This document shows positions 41,650 through 50,214 of a stretch of 64,000 nucleotides of DNA, piece by piece (within the stretch, counting starts at the first letter, position 1; each line of letters starts with the position of its first letter). A program made the position numbers and the translations under genes. The stretch spans positions 186,001-250,000 of the forward strand of contig CAVWYY010000004.1 of NCBI GenBank assembly GCA_963759375.1, given 5' to 3'. Source of the DNA: DASSUW01 sp963759375. GTDB taxonomy: Bacteria; Actinomycetota; Thermoleophilia; Solirubrobacterales; Solirubrobacteraceae. The notes beneath the pieces were generated by a model. That model saw only the letters and a list, made by a program, of their open reading frames with translations, made no database searches and was not told the DNA's origin.

Positions 41650-42698
41650 GAGTTGTGGCGCTCCAGCTCTGCGAGGGCGATCGGGTACACGTCGCGGGCT
41701 GAGTCGCGCCCGAGCCAGAGATCCAGGTGGGCGTAGTCCTGGATCACGTGCCGGCTGTAGTGCTCAGGGCCGTTCGCCGCCCGCAGCGCTTCATGCGTCT
41801 GCGCGAGGCCCTTGGGGACGAACATCCGGTTGTGCTCGCCGGTGATGAACGAGATCGGCATGCGGAAGCGCTCGGGGTGCGACCAGTAGCTGTCGCTGCC
41901 CTTCGCGTCCACGGCCTTGCCCTTGCGGATCATCCGCGAGATGTGCTCGAAGAACGTGATGTTGCCGTTGCCGAAGAAGCTCGGCACCGACGTGCGCATC
42001 GTCGCCTCGTCGATCCGCTCGTAGTCGAAGACGTCGCCGTAGATGAAGTAGATGCGCCGCCCCTCCGGGCTGTCGTAGACGTGCCGGAACGGGAGCACCT
42101 TCATCACGAGCTCGACCGCACGGTCGGGTAGGGAGCCGGCCCGGTAGTCGGTGTTCAGGCCCTTGATGCCGAGCGTCTTGAACAGGCTCGCCAGCCGGAC
42201 GCCCGCGCGGAGCTGGTTGCCGGGCGTCGGGACGGGGTTGCCGGCCAGCGCCGAGAACGTCGCCGAGCGCACGCCCTCCATGCCGCCGCCGAGCGCCATG
42301 AACAGCGAGAGGCCGCCGACGCAGTGGCCCATCGTCTGCACGGTCTCCTCGCCTGTCTCCTTGCGGACATGTGCGATCGCCGCCGGCCAGTCGCGCATCG
42401 CGATGTCGTCGACGGTGAACTGCGTGAAGCTGGACTCCAGGTCGGGGCTCGCCCGGTAGTCGAGCAGCCAGACGTCGTAGCCGTTCTGGCCGAGGTACTG
42501 CGCGTAGCTGAGCTCGACCGTGTCGAGCGCGAACGCGCGGGCCGCGTTCCCGTAGCCCGGCGCGAGCACGATCGGGCCCTTGGAGCCCATGGCGTAGTGC
42601 GTGAGCCGGATGGCCGTCCCGTCGGAGGTCGGGACGTCGTGGAACTCTGGCTTGGGCAGCGCGGCGACGTCCCCGCTCGGGACGGATGTGGGCTCCAT
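41646..42698 (-). CDS. Alpha/beta-hydrolase (esterase/lipase, PHA-synthase-like)
   Basis: A protein of about 350 residues. The alpha/beta fold has the nucleophile elbow GHCVGG (Cys or following residue in the PhaC/thioesterase-like GxCxGG pattern) in QTMGHCVGGLSLFMALGGG. Other landmarks are IVLAPGYGNAARAF, YDVWLLDYRASPDLESSFTQF, ISFITGEHNRMFVPKG (acid region) and DYAHLDLWLGRDSARDVYP (final His). DVWLLDYR and HLDLWLG are shared with steroid-ester or polyester hydrolases near cholesterol-oxidase-like genes. The ATG at 42698 is chosen because the upstream frame begins only at a TTG and has no homology. GGATACAA lies just upstream as a -10-like element. It is the first gene of a two-gene operon. 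Confidence 0.85.
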   Translation of the reverse strand: MEPTSVPSGDVAALPKPEFHDVPTSDGTAIRLTHYAMGSKGPIVLAPGYGNAARAFALDTVELSYAQYLGQNGYDVWLLDYRASPDLESSFTQFTVDDIAMRDWPAAIAHVRKETGEETVQTMGHCVGGLSLFMALGGGMEGVRSATFSALAGNPVPTPGNQLRAGVRLASLFKTLGIKGLNTDYRAGSLPDRAVELVMKVLPFRHVYDSPEGRRIYFIYGDVFDYERIDEATMRTSVPSFFGNGNITFFEHISRMIRKGKAVDAKGSDSYWSHPERFRMPISFITGEHNRMFVPKGLAQTHEALRAANGPEHYSRHVIQDYAHLDLWLGRDSARDVYPIALAELERHNS

Positions 42699-42808
42699 GC
42701 GTGCGTTTGTATCCGCGTGGCCAGGCCGAATCAAGGGGCTTATCGTCCAATTGTCCAGGCCGCACGAATGGCTAGCCGTCGCGCCGATCGCGAGGTTATG
42801 CTCGCGGA

Positions 42809-43987
42809 ATGGCTCATCTGATGGAGACCGCGCGCGACGCGCCGAAGGCGATCCGAGGCGTGCGCCCGATGACGACGTGGCGCGAGGACCTCATCACGAT
42901 GGCGTTGACCCTCTGGCCGATCACGGCCATGTTCTTCGATGGCCGCAACCACAACAACGAGGTGGGCCAGGAGTCCTTCTGGTCGGACGCCCACTTGTTC
43001 CTCTACGGCGGCGCGACGGTCCTCGGCCTGTGGATCGCGTCGATCGTCTTCCGCTACCAGATCGCCGCCGGGGTCGACGTCAAGCGCGTGATGGTCGACT
43101 TCAAGGCCATCCCGGTGGGCTACGGCGTGGCGATCATCGGCCTGACGATCCTGGCGATCGCCGGCCCGTGGGACCTGATCTGGCACGAGATCTACGGCTT
43201 CGAGGTGGGCGTCGACGCGATCTACAGCCCGTCGCACCTGTGTCTGTTCTTCGGGGCGCTGCTGGTGACATCGACCGGCATACGGTCGATGTGGGCGAAG
43301 GCCGACATCGCGCCGGACCTGAAGGAGTTCGCGCCCGTGGTCCTGTCCGCGATGCTGTTCATCGGCGTCAGCGGCTTCATCACGATGTACCTGTCGACGT
43401 TCATGACCAACGTCACGCCGACGACGGACTTCGTCAACGACCTGAAGAACTTCAACGACGTCCGCAGCGACCAGACGATCGGCCTCAACCCTGGGCTGAC
43501 CGGTTACGGCGACGACAAGTGGCCGTACCAGTTCTACAGCGTCAGCCACGGCATGGCGTCGATGATCGTCACCACGCTCGTGCTGCTCGGGCCGGTGCTG
43601 CTCATGCTGCGCCGTTGGCGCGTGCCGGCCGGGGCGTTCACGCTGATCTTCTTCGGCTACGGCCTGCTCGTGAACATCATGACCGAGTACCGCGACATCG
43701 TCCTCATCATCCCGCTGATCCTCGCGGGCGTCGCGGCCGACGTCGTCCAGGCGCGGGTGGCCAAGCCGGGCGAGCGCCTCACGCTCGGCGGCATCCGCAT
43801 CGCCGGCCCGGTGATCGGCGCGGTCCTGTGGCTCAGCTACTACGGCGTGCTCGCGCTGGACAAGGGCATCGGGTGGACGCCGACGCAGTGGGTCGGCGCG
43901 CTGTTCGTGGGCTTCATGACGTCGTTCGGCGTGGCGTTCCTGATCGCCCCGCCGGCCTACGGGCCGAGGCTGGTCGAAGCCGACTAG
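42809..43987 (+). CDS. Polytopic membrane protein of unknown function
   Basis: A 392-residue integral membrane protein with about nine helices (for example DLITMALTLWPITAMFFDG, LFLYGGATVLGLWIASIVF, VAIIGLTILAIAGPWDLIWHEIYG, FTLIFFGYGLLVNIMTEYRDIVLIIPLILAG). Conserved-looking residues cluster in FFDGRNHNNEVGQESFWSDAHLFLYGG and in WDLIWHEIYGFEVGVDAIYSPSHLCLFFGALL, both rich in His, Asp and Glu near membrane edges. That suggests metal or redox chemistry, but no family can be named. A -10-like TATGCT lies seven bases before the ATG. The 3' end overlaps the convergent membrane protein gene by four bases. Its surroundings are a lipid-oxidation-like cluster. Confidence 0.75.
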   Translation: MAHLMETARDAPKAIRGVRPMTTWREDLITMALTLWPITAMFFDGRNHNNEVGQESFWSDAHLFLYGGATVLGLWIASIVFRYQIAAGVDVKRVMVDFKAIPVGYGVAIIGLTILAIAGPWDLIWHEIYGFEVGVDAIYSPSHLCLFFGALLVTSTGIRSMWAKADIAPDLKEFAPVVLSAMLFIGVSGFITMYLSTFMTNVTPTTDFVNDLKNFNDVRSDQTIGLNPGLTGYGDDKWPYQFYSVSHGMASMIVTTLVLLGPVLLMLRRWRVPAGAFTLIFFGYGLLVNIMTEYRDIVLIIPLILAGVAADVVQARVAKPGERLTLGGIRIAGPVIGAVLWLSYYGVLALDKGIGWTPTQWVGALFVGFMTSFGVAFLIAPPAYGPRLVEAD

Positions 43988-44718
43988 AGGCCGATCCCCG
44001 GTTCGCCGGGGATCATCTGCAGGTCGTCCCACGCCTTGGCGGCGATCTCCCAGTCCGACTCGCTGTCCTGGCCCTCGGTGTGCCGCAGCATGCGGATCAG
44101 GTAGGCCAGGGCCGAGAGCATCGCCATCGCAGCGAACACGATCTGGACGCTGAGCACGCCCTCCTCGGTCCAGTACACGTCGTCGAGCTCGAGCAGCAGC
44201 GCCGACTCGTCGAGCACAAGTGCGACGCCGATCCCGAACGGCAGCGCCAGGTACTTGTCAGCCTTGTCGCCCTTCATGCCGATCGCGAGCGCGCCCGCCG
44301 ACATCGCGAGGATGCCGCCCGGCACGAAGTGGTGGATGTGGCGCTTGCCGACGATCACGTTCTGGATCGGGCCCAGCCCGCCGTGCTCGCGGATGTGCCA
44401 CGTGATCCCGCGGGTGATGCCGAAGGTGGTCGCGAACGAGGCGAGCATGTTGAACAGCGAGTTCTCGCGCGTGCGGCTGACCGCGTAGCCCTCGCGCATG
44501 ATCATCACCGTGCGCTTGGCGCGCCCGGCCTTGTCGCGCTCGTCGCGCTCCTCGCGGCTCTGCGGGAGCATGCCCAGGCGCCAGACGCGCGTGACCTCGG
44601 CGCCGAAGACCGCCAGCACCGCCCCGCCCGCCAGCGCTCCCAGCAAGCGTGTGCGGGCGGTCGCGCCGCGGCCCGCGCGGGCCGCCTCCTCGATCCGCTT
44701 AGCCTTGCGCTTGCTCAT
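43984..44718 (-). CDS. Conserved membrane protein in the GMC-oxidoreductase operon
   Basis: A 244-residue membrane protein of unknown function. A basic N terminus (KRKAKRIEEAARAGRGATARTR) precedes a first helix (LLGALAGGAVLAVFGAEV). Later come GRITWHIREHGG-like sequence, KRHIHHFVPGGILAMSAGALAIG with a HxHH cluster, and two more helical regions (FGIGVALVLDESALLLELDDVYW, IVFAAMAMLSALAYLI). The HIHHFxPG and DExALLLxLxDVYW elements look like family-specific conserved sites. It overlaps the upstream gene by 20 bases and is the last gene of a leftward operon containing the GMC oxidoreductase and two protein kinases. Confidence 0.75.
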   Translation of the reverse strand: MSKRKAKRIEEAARAGRGATARTRLLGALAGGAVLAVFGAEVTRVWRLGMLPQSREERDERDKAGRAKRTVMIMREGYAVSRTRENSLFNMLASFATTFGITRGITWHIREHGGLGPIQNVIVGKRHIHHFVPGGILAMSAGALAIGMKGDKADKYLALPFGIGVALVLDESALLLELDDVYWTEEGVLSVQIVFAAMAMLSALAYLIRMLRHTEGQDSESDWEIAAKAWDDLQMIPGEPGIGL

Positions 44719-45349
44719 TCCGCCGCCCCTTACGCAGGTAGGCCTCGGCCAGTTGGCCGAGGAAGATCCAACCGAATTGCACCAGCGCGCCCAGCTGGGC
44801 GCCGATGCCGGGCCCGCCCGCCCGGAACGTCGTGAGCTGCTTGGCGAAGTCGCGCATCCGGATGCGCAGGACGCCGGAGGCGACCAGCTCGGCGCCGTCC
44901 TCCTCGTGCGCCTCGACGTGCCCGCGCAGCACGCGCGTGAACAGCGTGGTCGTGTCGCGCCACACGTCGAAGCCCGCGTCGTCCTTGATGAGCTTGAACC
45001 CCGTCAGCGTCACAGGGTGGCCGACGCCGTCGCGGAAGAACAGCCTGTAGAGCATGTGCTTGACGCCCGGCTCGGTGTCGACGAACAGGTTGAACACGCC
45101 GCGCTCGACCGGCAGCCTGCCGCCGAGGGCGTCGCACTGGACCCAGCCGAAGGCGCCGGCCTGGCGCGAGTCGTCGTGCCCGAAGCGCTTGATGTCGTCC
45201 ACGACGATCGTCAGATGGAACTTCAGGAACCCGGCACCCGGCCGGTCGGCGTTCGCGCCGCGGTGGAAGTCGGCCTCGCCGATGGTGACGTGCCCGAGCA
45301 TCTCCTCGGTGAACTGGACGCTGGCGGGCTCCGTGGCGATGGCGGTCAT
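44699..45349 (-). CDS. Cholesterol-oxidase-associated protein
   Basis: A 216-residue soluble protein. Its sequence, FTEEMLGHVTIGEADF...FLKFHLTIVVDDIKRFGHDD...GWVQCDALGGRLPVERGVFNLFVD...HMLYRLFFRDGVGHPVTLTGFKLI, corresponds to a domain that in some actinobacterial proteins is joined to a cholesterol-oxidase-like GMC enzyme; here it is separate. Its biochemical role is not established. The ATG at 45349 overlaps the GMC oxidoreductase stop by 4 bases, so they are translated together and probably form a complex. The frame is open upstream through the GMC gene but that reading is a shadow. Confidence 0.75.
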   Translation of the reverse strand: MTAIATEPASVQFTEEMLGHVTIGEADFHRGANADRPGAGFLKFHLTIVVDDIKRFGHDDSRQAGAFGWVQCDALGGRLPVERGVFNLFVDTEPGVKHMLYRLFFRDGVGHPVTLTGFKLIKDDAGFDVWRDTTTLFTRVLRGHVEAHEEDGAELVASGVLRIRMRDFAKQLTTFRAGGPGIGAQLGALVQFGWIFLGQLAEAYLRKGRRNEQAQG

Positions 45350-47055
45350 GTGGCGGCCGCCTCCGCGGCGGGGGTGGGCTCGAGGATGCGGTCGGCGAAG
45401 CGGTCGGCGAGCGCGGCGATCGTGAAGCTCGGGTTCGGGCCGGTCGGGCCGGGCATCACGGAGCCGTCGGCGATGTGCAGGCCCGGGTAGCCGAACACGT
45501 TCCCCCACGGGTCGACCACGCCCTCGCCGGACTGGCGGCCCATCGGCGCGCCGCCGAGCGGGTGGACGGTGATCACGCGCTTGAGGAACCAGATCGGGTT
45601 GTCGGCGAACTTGCCACCCAGCGAGTGGGCGAAGCCGCGTGACGTGGTCCGCAGCCGGTCGAAGTAGGCGTTGGACTTCTCGCTCTTCCAGTCGAGGTCG
45701 AGGCTTCCGTTGCGCAGGAACATGCGCCCGTCGGGGATGTCGCGGCCCATGCCGAGCAGCGGCAGGCCGCCGGCGGACAGCTCGGCCGACTCGAGCAGGT
45801 CGGCGATGTGGCCGGTCACGTCGGTGTCGGGCGAGCCCTTGAGCCAGTTCTTCACCAGATAGGCGCCGTGCGAGCGCCAGTTCCACAACGTCTTGGGCGC
45901 GGCCAGCACGTGCAGGATCCAGGCCAGGTGCTGCGGGTAGCCGGCGTCCTGCAGGTAGAAGCCGCGGCCCTCGCCGCCGTCGAGCGCGTCGGGCATCCGA
46001 GCCGTGCTGGTGATCACCGGGCCGTAGCCGGCGTCGACGAGTCGCGGCGTCCGCTTGCCGTCGGTCACCTCGGCGCAGTTGAGGGCCAGCGTCAGCAGGT
46101 CGCCGTTGCCGCAGAAGCGAGTGCCGAGCTTGCGGCTGAGGCGGGGGAAGGCACTGCGGTTGCGCAGCAGCAGATTCGTGGTCCCGAACGTGCCGGCGCT
46201 GAGCACGAGGTGGTCGCAGGTGAGCTGGGTGAGCGGCACCGGGCGCCCGTTGCTCTCGGCGGCGCCGTGCTCGGCGTCGAGCGCCACGTAGCCGACGCTG
46301 TAGCCGCCGCCCTCGCGCGGCGCGATCGTGCGCACGTCGGCCAGCGTGCGGATCTCCGCGCCCTGGTGCTTGGCGTGCGTGAGGTAGTTGTAGTCGAGCG
46401 TGTTCTTGGCGCCGAAGTTGCAGCCGACGTCGCACTCGCCGCACAGCTGGCAGGTCACGCGGTCGCGCCCGTGCAGGTTCGGGATCTGCTCGACGATCTT
46501 CTCGCCGGGCACCGGTGGGCGGCCCTCGTTGGCGAACGTGACGGCCAGCTGCGGGAGGAACCACTCGAGCCCGTTCTGCTCGGCGGCGTGCTTGAAGGCG
46601 ATCGTCTTCGGCGTGCCCGCGTACGGCTCGTGGTCGAACGGATAGCGCTGCAGCCCGATCATCTTCTCGACGCGGTCGTAGTGCGGGTCGAGGTCCGCGC
46701 GGGTGACGGGCCAGCTCTCGTAGCCGCCGTCGTTGACGTCCTCGTCGATGAACCAGCGCTCGTCCTTGCGCAGGAACACGTTCGCGTAGATCAGCGAGCC
46801 GCCGCCCAGGCCGGCCGACACCAGCGCGTCGATGCCCTTGAACGACCAGTAGTGGTACATCCCCGTGAGCCCGCGATCCGGGTTCCAGAAGCTCTGGCGC
46901 GCCTTGTACGGGCTGCGCGTGAACGAGCCCGGCGGGTACGCGCGCCCGCGCTCGAGGACGAGGACGCGCTTCCCCGCCTCGGCCAGCCGGTAGGCCGTCA
47001 CCGACCCGCCAAAGCCGGAGCCGACGACGATCGCGTCGAAGTGGCTGTCCGTCAT
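45346..47055 (-). CDS. GMC oxidoreductase, cholesterol-oxidase-like
   Basis: A 569-residue FAD enzyme. The Rossmann FAD motif is VVGSGFGGSVTAYRLAEAGKRVLVLERG at the N terminus, with GLGGGSLIYANVFLR for FAD positioning. A Cys-rich insert follows, TCQLCGECDVGCNFGAKNTLDYNYL (four Cys), found in ferredoxin-like or cholesterol-oxidase-like relatives. The GMC C-terminal part has HPLGGAPMG with the catalytic His, then GLHIADGSVMPGPTGPNPSFTIAALADRFADRI. There is no signal peptide. It probably oxidises a sterol, terpenoid or long-chain alcohol. It sits in an operon after two protein kinases and before its companion protein and a membrane protein. Confidence 0.9.
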   Translation of the reverse strand: MTDSHFDAIVVGSGFGGSVTAYRLAEAGKRVLVLERGRAYPPGSFTRSPYKARQSFWNPDRGLTGMYHYWSFKGIDALVSAGLGGGSLIYANVFLRKDERWFIDEDVNDGGYESWPVTRADLDPHYDRVEKMIGLQRYPFDHEPYAGTPKTIAFKHAAEQNGLEWFLPQLAVTFANEGRPPVPGEKIVEQIPNLHGRDRVTCQLCGECDVGCNFGAKNTLDYNYLTHAKHQGAEIRTLADVRTIAPREGGGYSVGYVALDAEHGAAESNGRPVPLTQLTCDHLVLSAGTFGTTNLLLRNRSAFPRLSRKLGTRFCGNGDLLTLALNCAEVTDGKRTPRLVDAGYGPVITSTARMPDALDGGEGRGFYLQDAGYPQHLAWILHVLAAPKTLWNWRSHGAYLVKNWLKGSPDTDVTGHIADLLESAELSAGGLPLLGMGRDIPDGRMFLRNGSLDLDWKSEKSNAYFDRLRTTSRGFAHSLGGKFADNPIWFLKRVITVHPLGGAPMGRQSGEGVVDPWGNVFGYPGLHIADGSVMPGPTGPNPSFTIAALADRFADRILEPTPAAEAAAT

Positions 47056-47078
47056 GTGCGCCAACCGTAACCTCGCCA

Positions 47079-48387
47079 CTAGCCCAGCGGCAAGGTCCGC
47101 CCACCGGTCGTGGACATCGGGAACGTGTCCAGGTCGAGCGCCACGACCGCGAGATCGGCGAACAGCGCGGCGCGCGCCAGGTCCTCGTGCCGGTACGGGC
47201 CGCCGTCGCGTTTGTCGAGCAGCGACAGCGCGCCGATCGGCTTGCCGTCCTTGATCAGCGGCGTGACGAGCATCGTGTACGGGACGTAGCCCGTCTTCGC
47301 CGCGACCTGGGGCTTCCAGCGCGGGTCCTTGCGGCACTCCGGGACGGCGACGCCCTCGCCGCCGGCCACGACTGAGCCCGCCAGACCGGCGCCCGGCGGC
47401 AGGCGAAGGCCGACCACCTCGGACGCGCCGGCGCCCCACGCCGCCTCGTACACCAGCTCGCCGCTCGCGTGGTCGACCAGCGCGATCGAGCACGCCGCGG
47501 CCTCGAACATGCCGGCGGCGGTACGGACGATCGCCTCGATGACCCGCCGGTGCACCGGCGCGCGGCCGAGCGACTGCGCGAGCGATTCGCCGCTGCGCTC
47601 GGTGAGCGGCACCCCGACCGCGTCGGCGAACGCGACCGCCGACGGGATGCGCATCTCGGGGAGCATCTCCAGGCCGCCCTGCAGCGCCGTGGCGAGCTCC
47701 GGCGGCAGGCCGGGGGCGACCTTGTCGATCTTCATCACGTCGCCGTAGCGCGGCGGCGCGCCGACCGTCAGCGTCCACAGCGTGGCGGCCAGGCTGAACA
47801 CGTCGCTGGCGGGGGAGACGGTGCCGCCCGCGAACACCTCGGGCGCCATGTAGCGGGGCGTGCCGACCGCGATCGTGCCGACCGTCTCGTCGCTCCCGAT
47901 CGCGCGCGCGACGCCGAAGTCCACGAGCACCACGCCGCTGTCGGCCAGGATCATGTTCTGCGGCTTGACGTCGCGGTGCACGATCTGCTGGTCGTGCACG
48001 TACTGGAGCGACTCGCAGGTGTGGCGGATCCACTCGATCGCCTCGTTGAACGGCAGCCCAGGGTCGCCCCGCTCCTTGAGCTGGGCGCCGAGGTCCGTGC
48101 CCCGCACCAGCTCCATGACGATGTACAGGCCCTGCTCGTCCTGCGAGTGGTCGAGCACCTTCACGACGCGCGGGTGGCTGAGGCTGGCCAGCAGCCGTGC
48201 CTCGATCTCGAAGCGGGCGGAGTGGCGCACGTCCAGCAGGCGCTTGACGCGCCACCTCGCCGCCGGTGTGGCGGTCGGTCGCGCGGTAGACCGCACCCAT
48301 CGCGCCGCTCGAGATCGGCGCGATGATCTCGTAGCGGCCGCTGAAGACCGTGCCCGGGGCCGCCGCCCCCTGGTCGTCTTCCGTCAC
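47079..48387 (-). CDS. Ser/Thr protein kinase with C-terminal GAF domain (one apparent frameshift)
   Basis: About 435 residues if one extra base at 48249 is ignored. The start GRYEIIAPISSGAMGAVYRATDRHTGGEVA holds the glycine loop. The shifted frame supplies VKRLLDVRHS (ATP-binding Lys), HRDVKPQNMILADSGVVLVDFG (catalytic loop and DFG), GTPRYMAPEV and DVFSLAATLWTL. After the kinase (about 275 residues) a GAF-type domain follows: VIEAIVRTAAGMFEAAACSIALVDHASGELVYEAAWG to PIGALSLLDKRDGGPYRHEDLARAALFADLAVVAL. There is no membrane helix, so it is a cytoplasmic kinase sensing a small ligand through GAF. It lies 13 bases after another kinase and 23 bases before the GMC oxidoreductase, on the same strand. 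Confidence 0.85.
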
Positions 48388-48400
48388 CCGGCGCGGCCCC

Positions 48401-49249
48401 CTAACCGGCCACGGCCAGGCGGGCCGGGACGGGCCGGCCCAGCGCGCGCAGCATGTCGGTCAGCAGCGCTCGGGCCGTGGACGGGCGGTCGTCCGGGTCC
48501 TTGGCCATCCCCGCGGCGATCACCTCGTCCAGTGCCGTGGGAAGCTCCGGGCGCCGGGCGGAGACGCTCGGCGGCTCCTCCATGACATGTGCGTACATCA
48601 CCGCGGCGTCGGTGCCGCGGATGAAGGGGACCTCGCCGGTGAGCGTCTCGACGGCGAGGCAGGTCAGCGCGTAGATGTCGGCCGGGGTCCCCACGCCTTC
48701 GGCCTCCAGGTGCTCCGGCGCCATGTAGTCGAGCGTGCCGATCACCTGTCCGGGCACTGTCAGGGCCGCCTGGCCGGGGTCGCGGGCCAGTCCGAAGTCG
48801 CCGAGGTAGACCTGCGGGCCGTGGTTCCCGGGGTCCATGAGCACGTTGGCCGGCTTGATGTCGCGGTGCACGACGCCGGCCGCGTGGGCGGTGTCGACGG
48901 CCTCGCCGACCGCGGTGATGATGTCCATCGCTGTGTCGACCGGGATCGGCCCGTTCATGATCACGTTCTTCAACGTGCCGGAGACCAGGCGCGTGGCGAT
49001 GAACAGGTCCCCGTCGATCTCGCCCATGCCGTAGATCGGGATCACATGCGGGTGGCGGAGCGCCGCGAGCATGGCGCCCTCGCGGCGAAAACGCTCGCGA
49101 TAGATCGGGTCGATGCTGACGTCCTCGCGCAGCACCTTGAGCGCCACCGCGCGTCCTGTCCTGGAATCGGTGGCGAGGTACACGATGCCCGTGCGCCCCA
49201 CGCCGACGATCCCCTCGATCCTGTAGTCGCCGAGCATTGGCCTGTCCAT
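48401..49249 (-). CDS. Ser/Thr protein kinase, minimal
   Basis: A 282-residue protein that is essentially only a Hanks-type kinase domain. GVGRTGIVYLATD is the glycine loop (with Arg replacing one Gly), ALKVL holds the ATP Lys, HRDIKPANVLMD the catalytic loop, LGDFGLAR the DFG, and GTLDYMAPEH the APE. There is no PASTA or membrane segment. ATG at 49249; an ATG four codons later is possible. It is the first gene of a leftward operon (kinase, kinase-GAF, GMC oxidoreductase, companion, membrane protein). A third kinase gene faces it across 87 bases that hold both promoters and repeated GTAC-containing sequence (GTACGCAAGTAC). Confidence 0.93.
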   Translation of the reverse strand: MDRPMLGDYRIEGIVGVGRTGIVYLATDSRTGRAVALKVLREDVSIDPIYRERFRREGAMLAALRHPHVIPIYGMGEIDGDLFIATRLVSGTLKNVIMNGPIPVDTAMDIITAVGEAVDTAHAAGVVHRDIKPANVLMDPGNHGPQVYLGDFGLARDPGQAALTVPGQVIGTLDYMAPEHLEAEGVGTPADIYALTCLAVETLTGEVPFIRGTDAAVMYAHVMEEPPSVSARRPELPTALDEVIAAGMAKDPDDRPSTARALLTDMLRALGRPVPARLAVAG

Positions 49250-49336
49250 AGCGAGATCAGGCGGAAGTGTCGTTGCTCGGACGGCAGTACGCAAGTACCA
49301 CCCAACGGAAGTACGGGTATCCTCCGGCCCCTCGCA

Positions 49337-50176
49337 ATGCCTGAGATCGCGCTCGAACCCCGGCCGGGTGACTCACTCGGCCCGTACCGCATCAAGCGGG
49401 TCATCGGACGCGGGCGCATGGGGATCGTCTTCGAGGGCACGCAGGACGGCGGCGAGCCCGTCGCGCTGAAGGTCGTGACGACCGAGCTCTCGCAGGACGA
49501 GGTGTTCCTGCGCCGGTTCCGCCGCGAGGTCAAGGCCGCCCAGAAGATCGACCACCCGAACGTCGTGCCCGTTCTCGCCGACGGCGAGGAGCACGGGCTC
49601 CCGTACCTCGTCCAGCGCCTCATCCCCGGCGGCTCGCTGGCCGATCGCATCGAGAACTCGGGCCCGCTCGAGCTCGAGCCCGCCGTCCGCATGCTCGCGG
49701 CGGCCGCCGACGGGATCGACGCGCTGCACGGCGCCGGGCTCGTGCACCGCGACATCAAGCCGGCGAACATTCTTTTGGACGGCGACACCCCGTATGTGTC
49801 CGACTTCGGACTCGCCAAGGACAGCCAGGCCTCGAACCTGACGCGTCCCGGCCAGGCGCTCGGGTCGCTGGACTACATGTCGCCCGAGCAGATCCGCGGC
49901 GAGGACGTCAGCCCGGCCACCGACATCTACGCGCTCGGCTGCGTGATGTTCGAGTGCCTGCTCGGCACTCCGCCGTTCGGCGGGCGCCCGAGCATGCGCG
50001 TGCTGTTCGCGCACCTGCAGGAGGAGCCGCCGGACCTCACGGCCACCCGCGGCGACGTCACGGCCCCGGTCGCGCGCGCGATCGCGCGGGCGATGGAGAA
50101 GGAGCCCGAGGACCGCCCGGCGCGCGCTGGAGAGTACGTTTCCGGCATCGCCCGAGCTGCCGGAATTCAGCTCTGA
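49337..50176 (+). CDS. Ser/Thr protein kinase, minimal
   Basis: A 279-residue soluble Hanks-type kinase: GRGRMGIVFEGTQ (glycine loop), ALKVV (Lys), HRDIKPANILLDG (catalytic loop), VSDFGLAK (DFG) and GSLDYMSPEQ (activation segment end), then TDIYALGCVMFECL. It resembles the facing kinase in size and lacks any sensor domain. It is followed 38 bases later by a Crp-type regulator gene in the same direction. Three kinase genes within 3.1 kb suggest a local phosphorylation cascade, possibly acting on the regulator or oxidoreductase, which is inference. Confidence 0.93.
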   Translation: MPEIALEPRPGDSLGPYRIKRVIGRGRMGIVFEGTQDGGEPVALKVVTTELSQDEVFLRRFRREVKAAQKIDHPNVVPVLADGEEHGLPYLVQRLIPGGSLADRIENSGPLELEPAVRMLAAAADGIDALHGAGLVHRDIKPANILLDGDTPYVSDFGLAKDSQASNLTRPGQALGSLDYMSPEQIRGEDVSPATDIYALGCVMFECLLGTPPFGGRPSMRVLFAHLQEEPPDLTATRGDVTAPVARAIARAMEKEPEDRPARAGEYVSGIARAAGIQL

Positions 50177-50214
50177 GTATTCAAACGCCGGGTTATGCGC
50201 TAGAAGGTGGACCG

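Noticed and set aside
45346..48387. A continuous 1,013-residue fusion of kinase N terminus and GMC oxidoreductase
   Set aside because: The middle is Arg/Ala/Gly-rich nonsense produced by the one-base shift at 48249. The kinase continues in another frame, and the oxidoreductase has its own ATG at 47055.
47079..50176. PknB-type wall-sensing kinases
   Set aside because: None of the three kinases has a transmembrane helix or PASTA repeats; one has a GAF domain and two are bare kinase domains.
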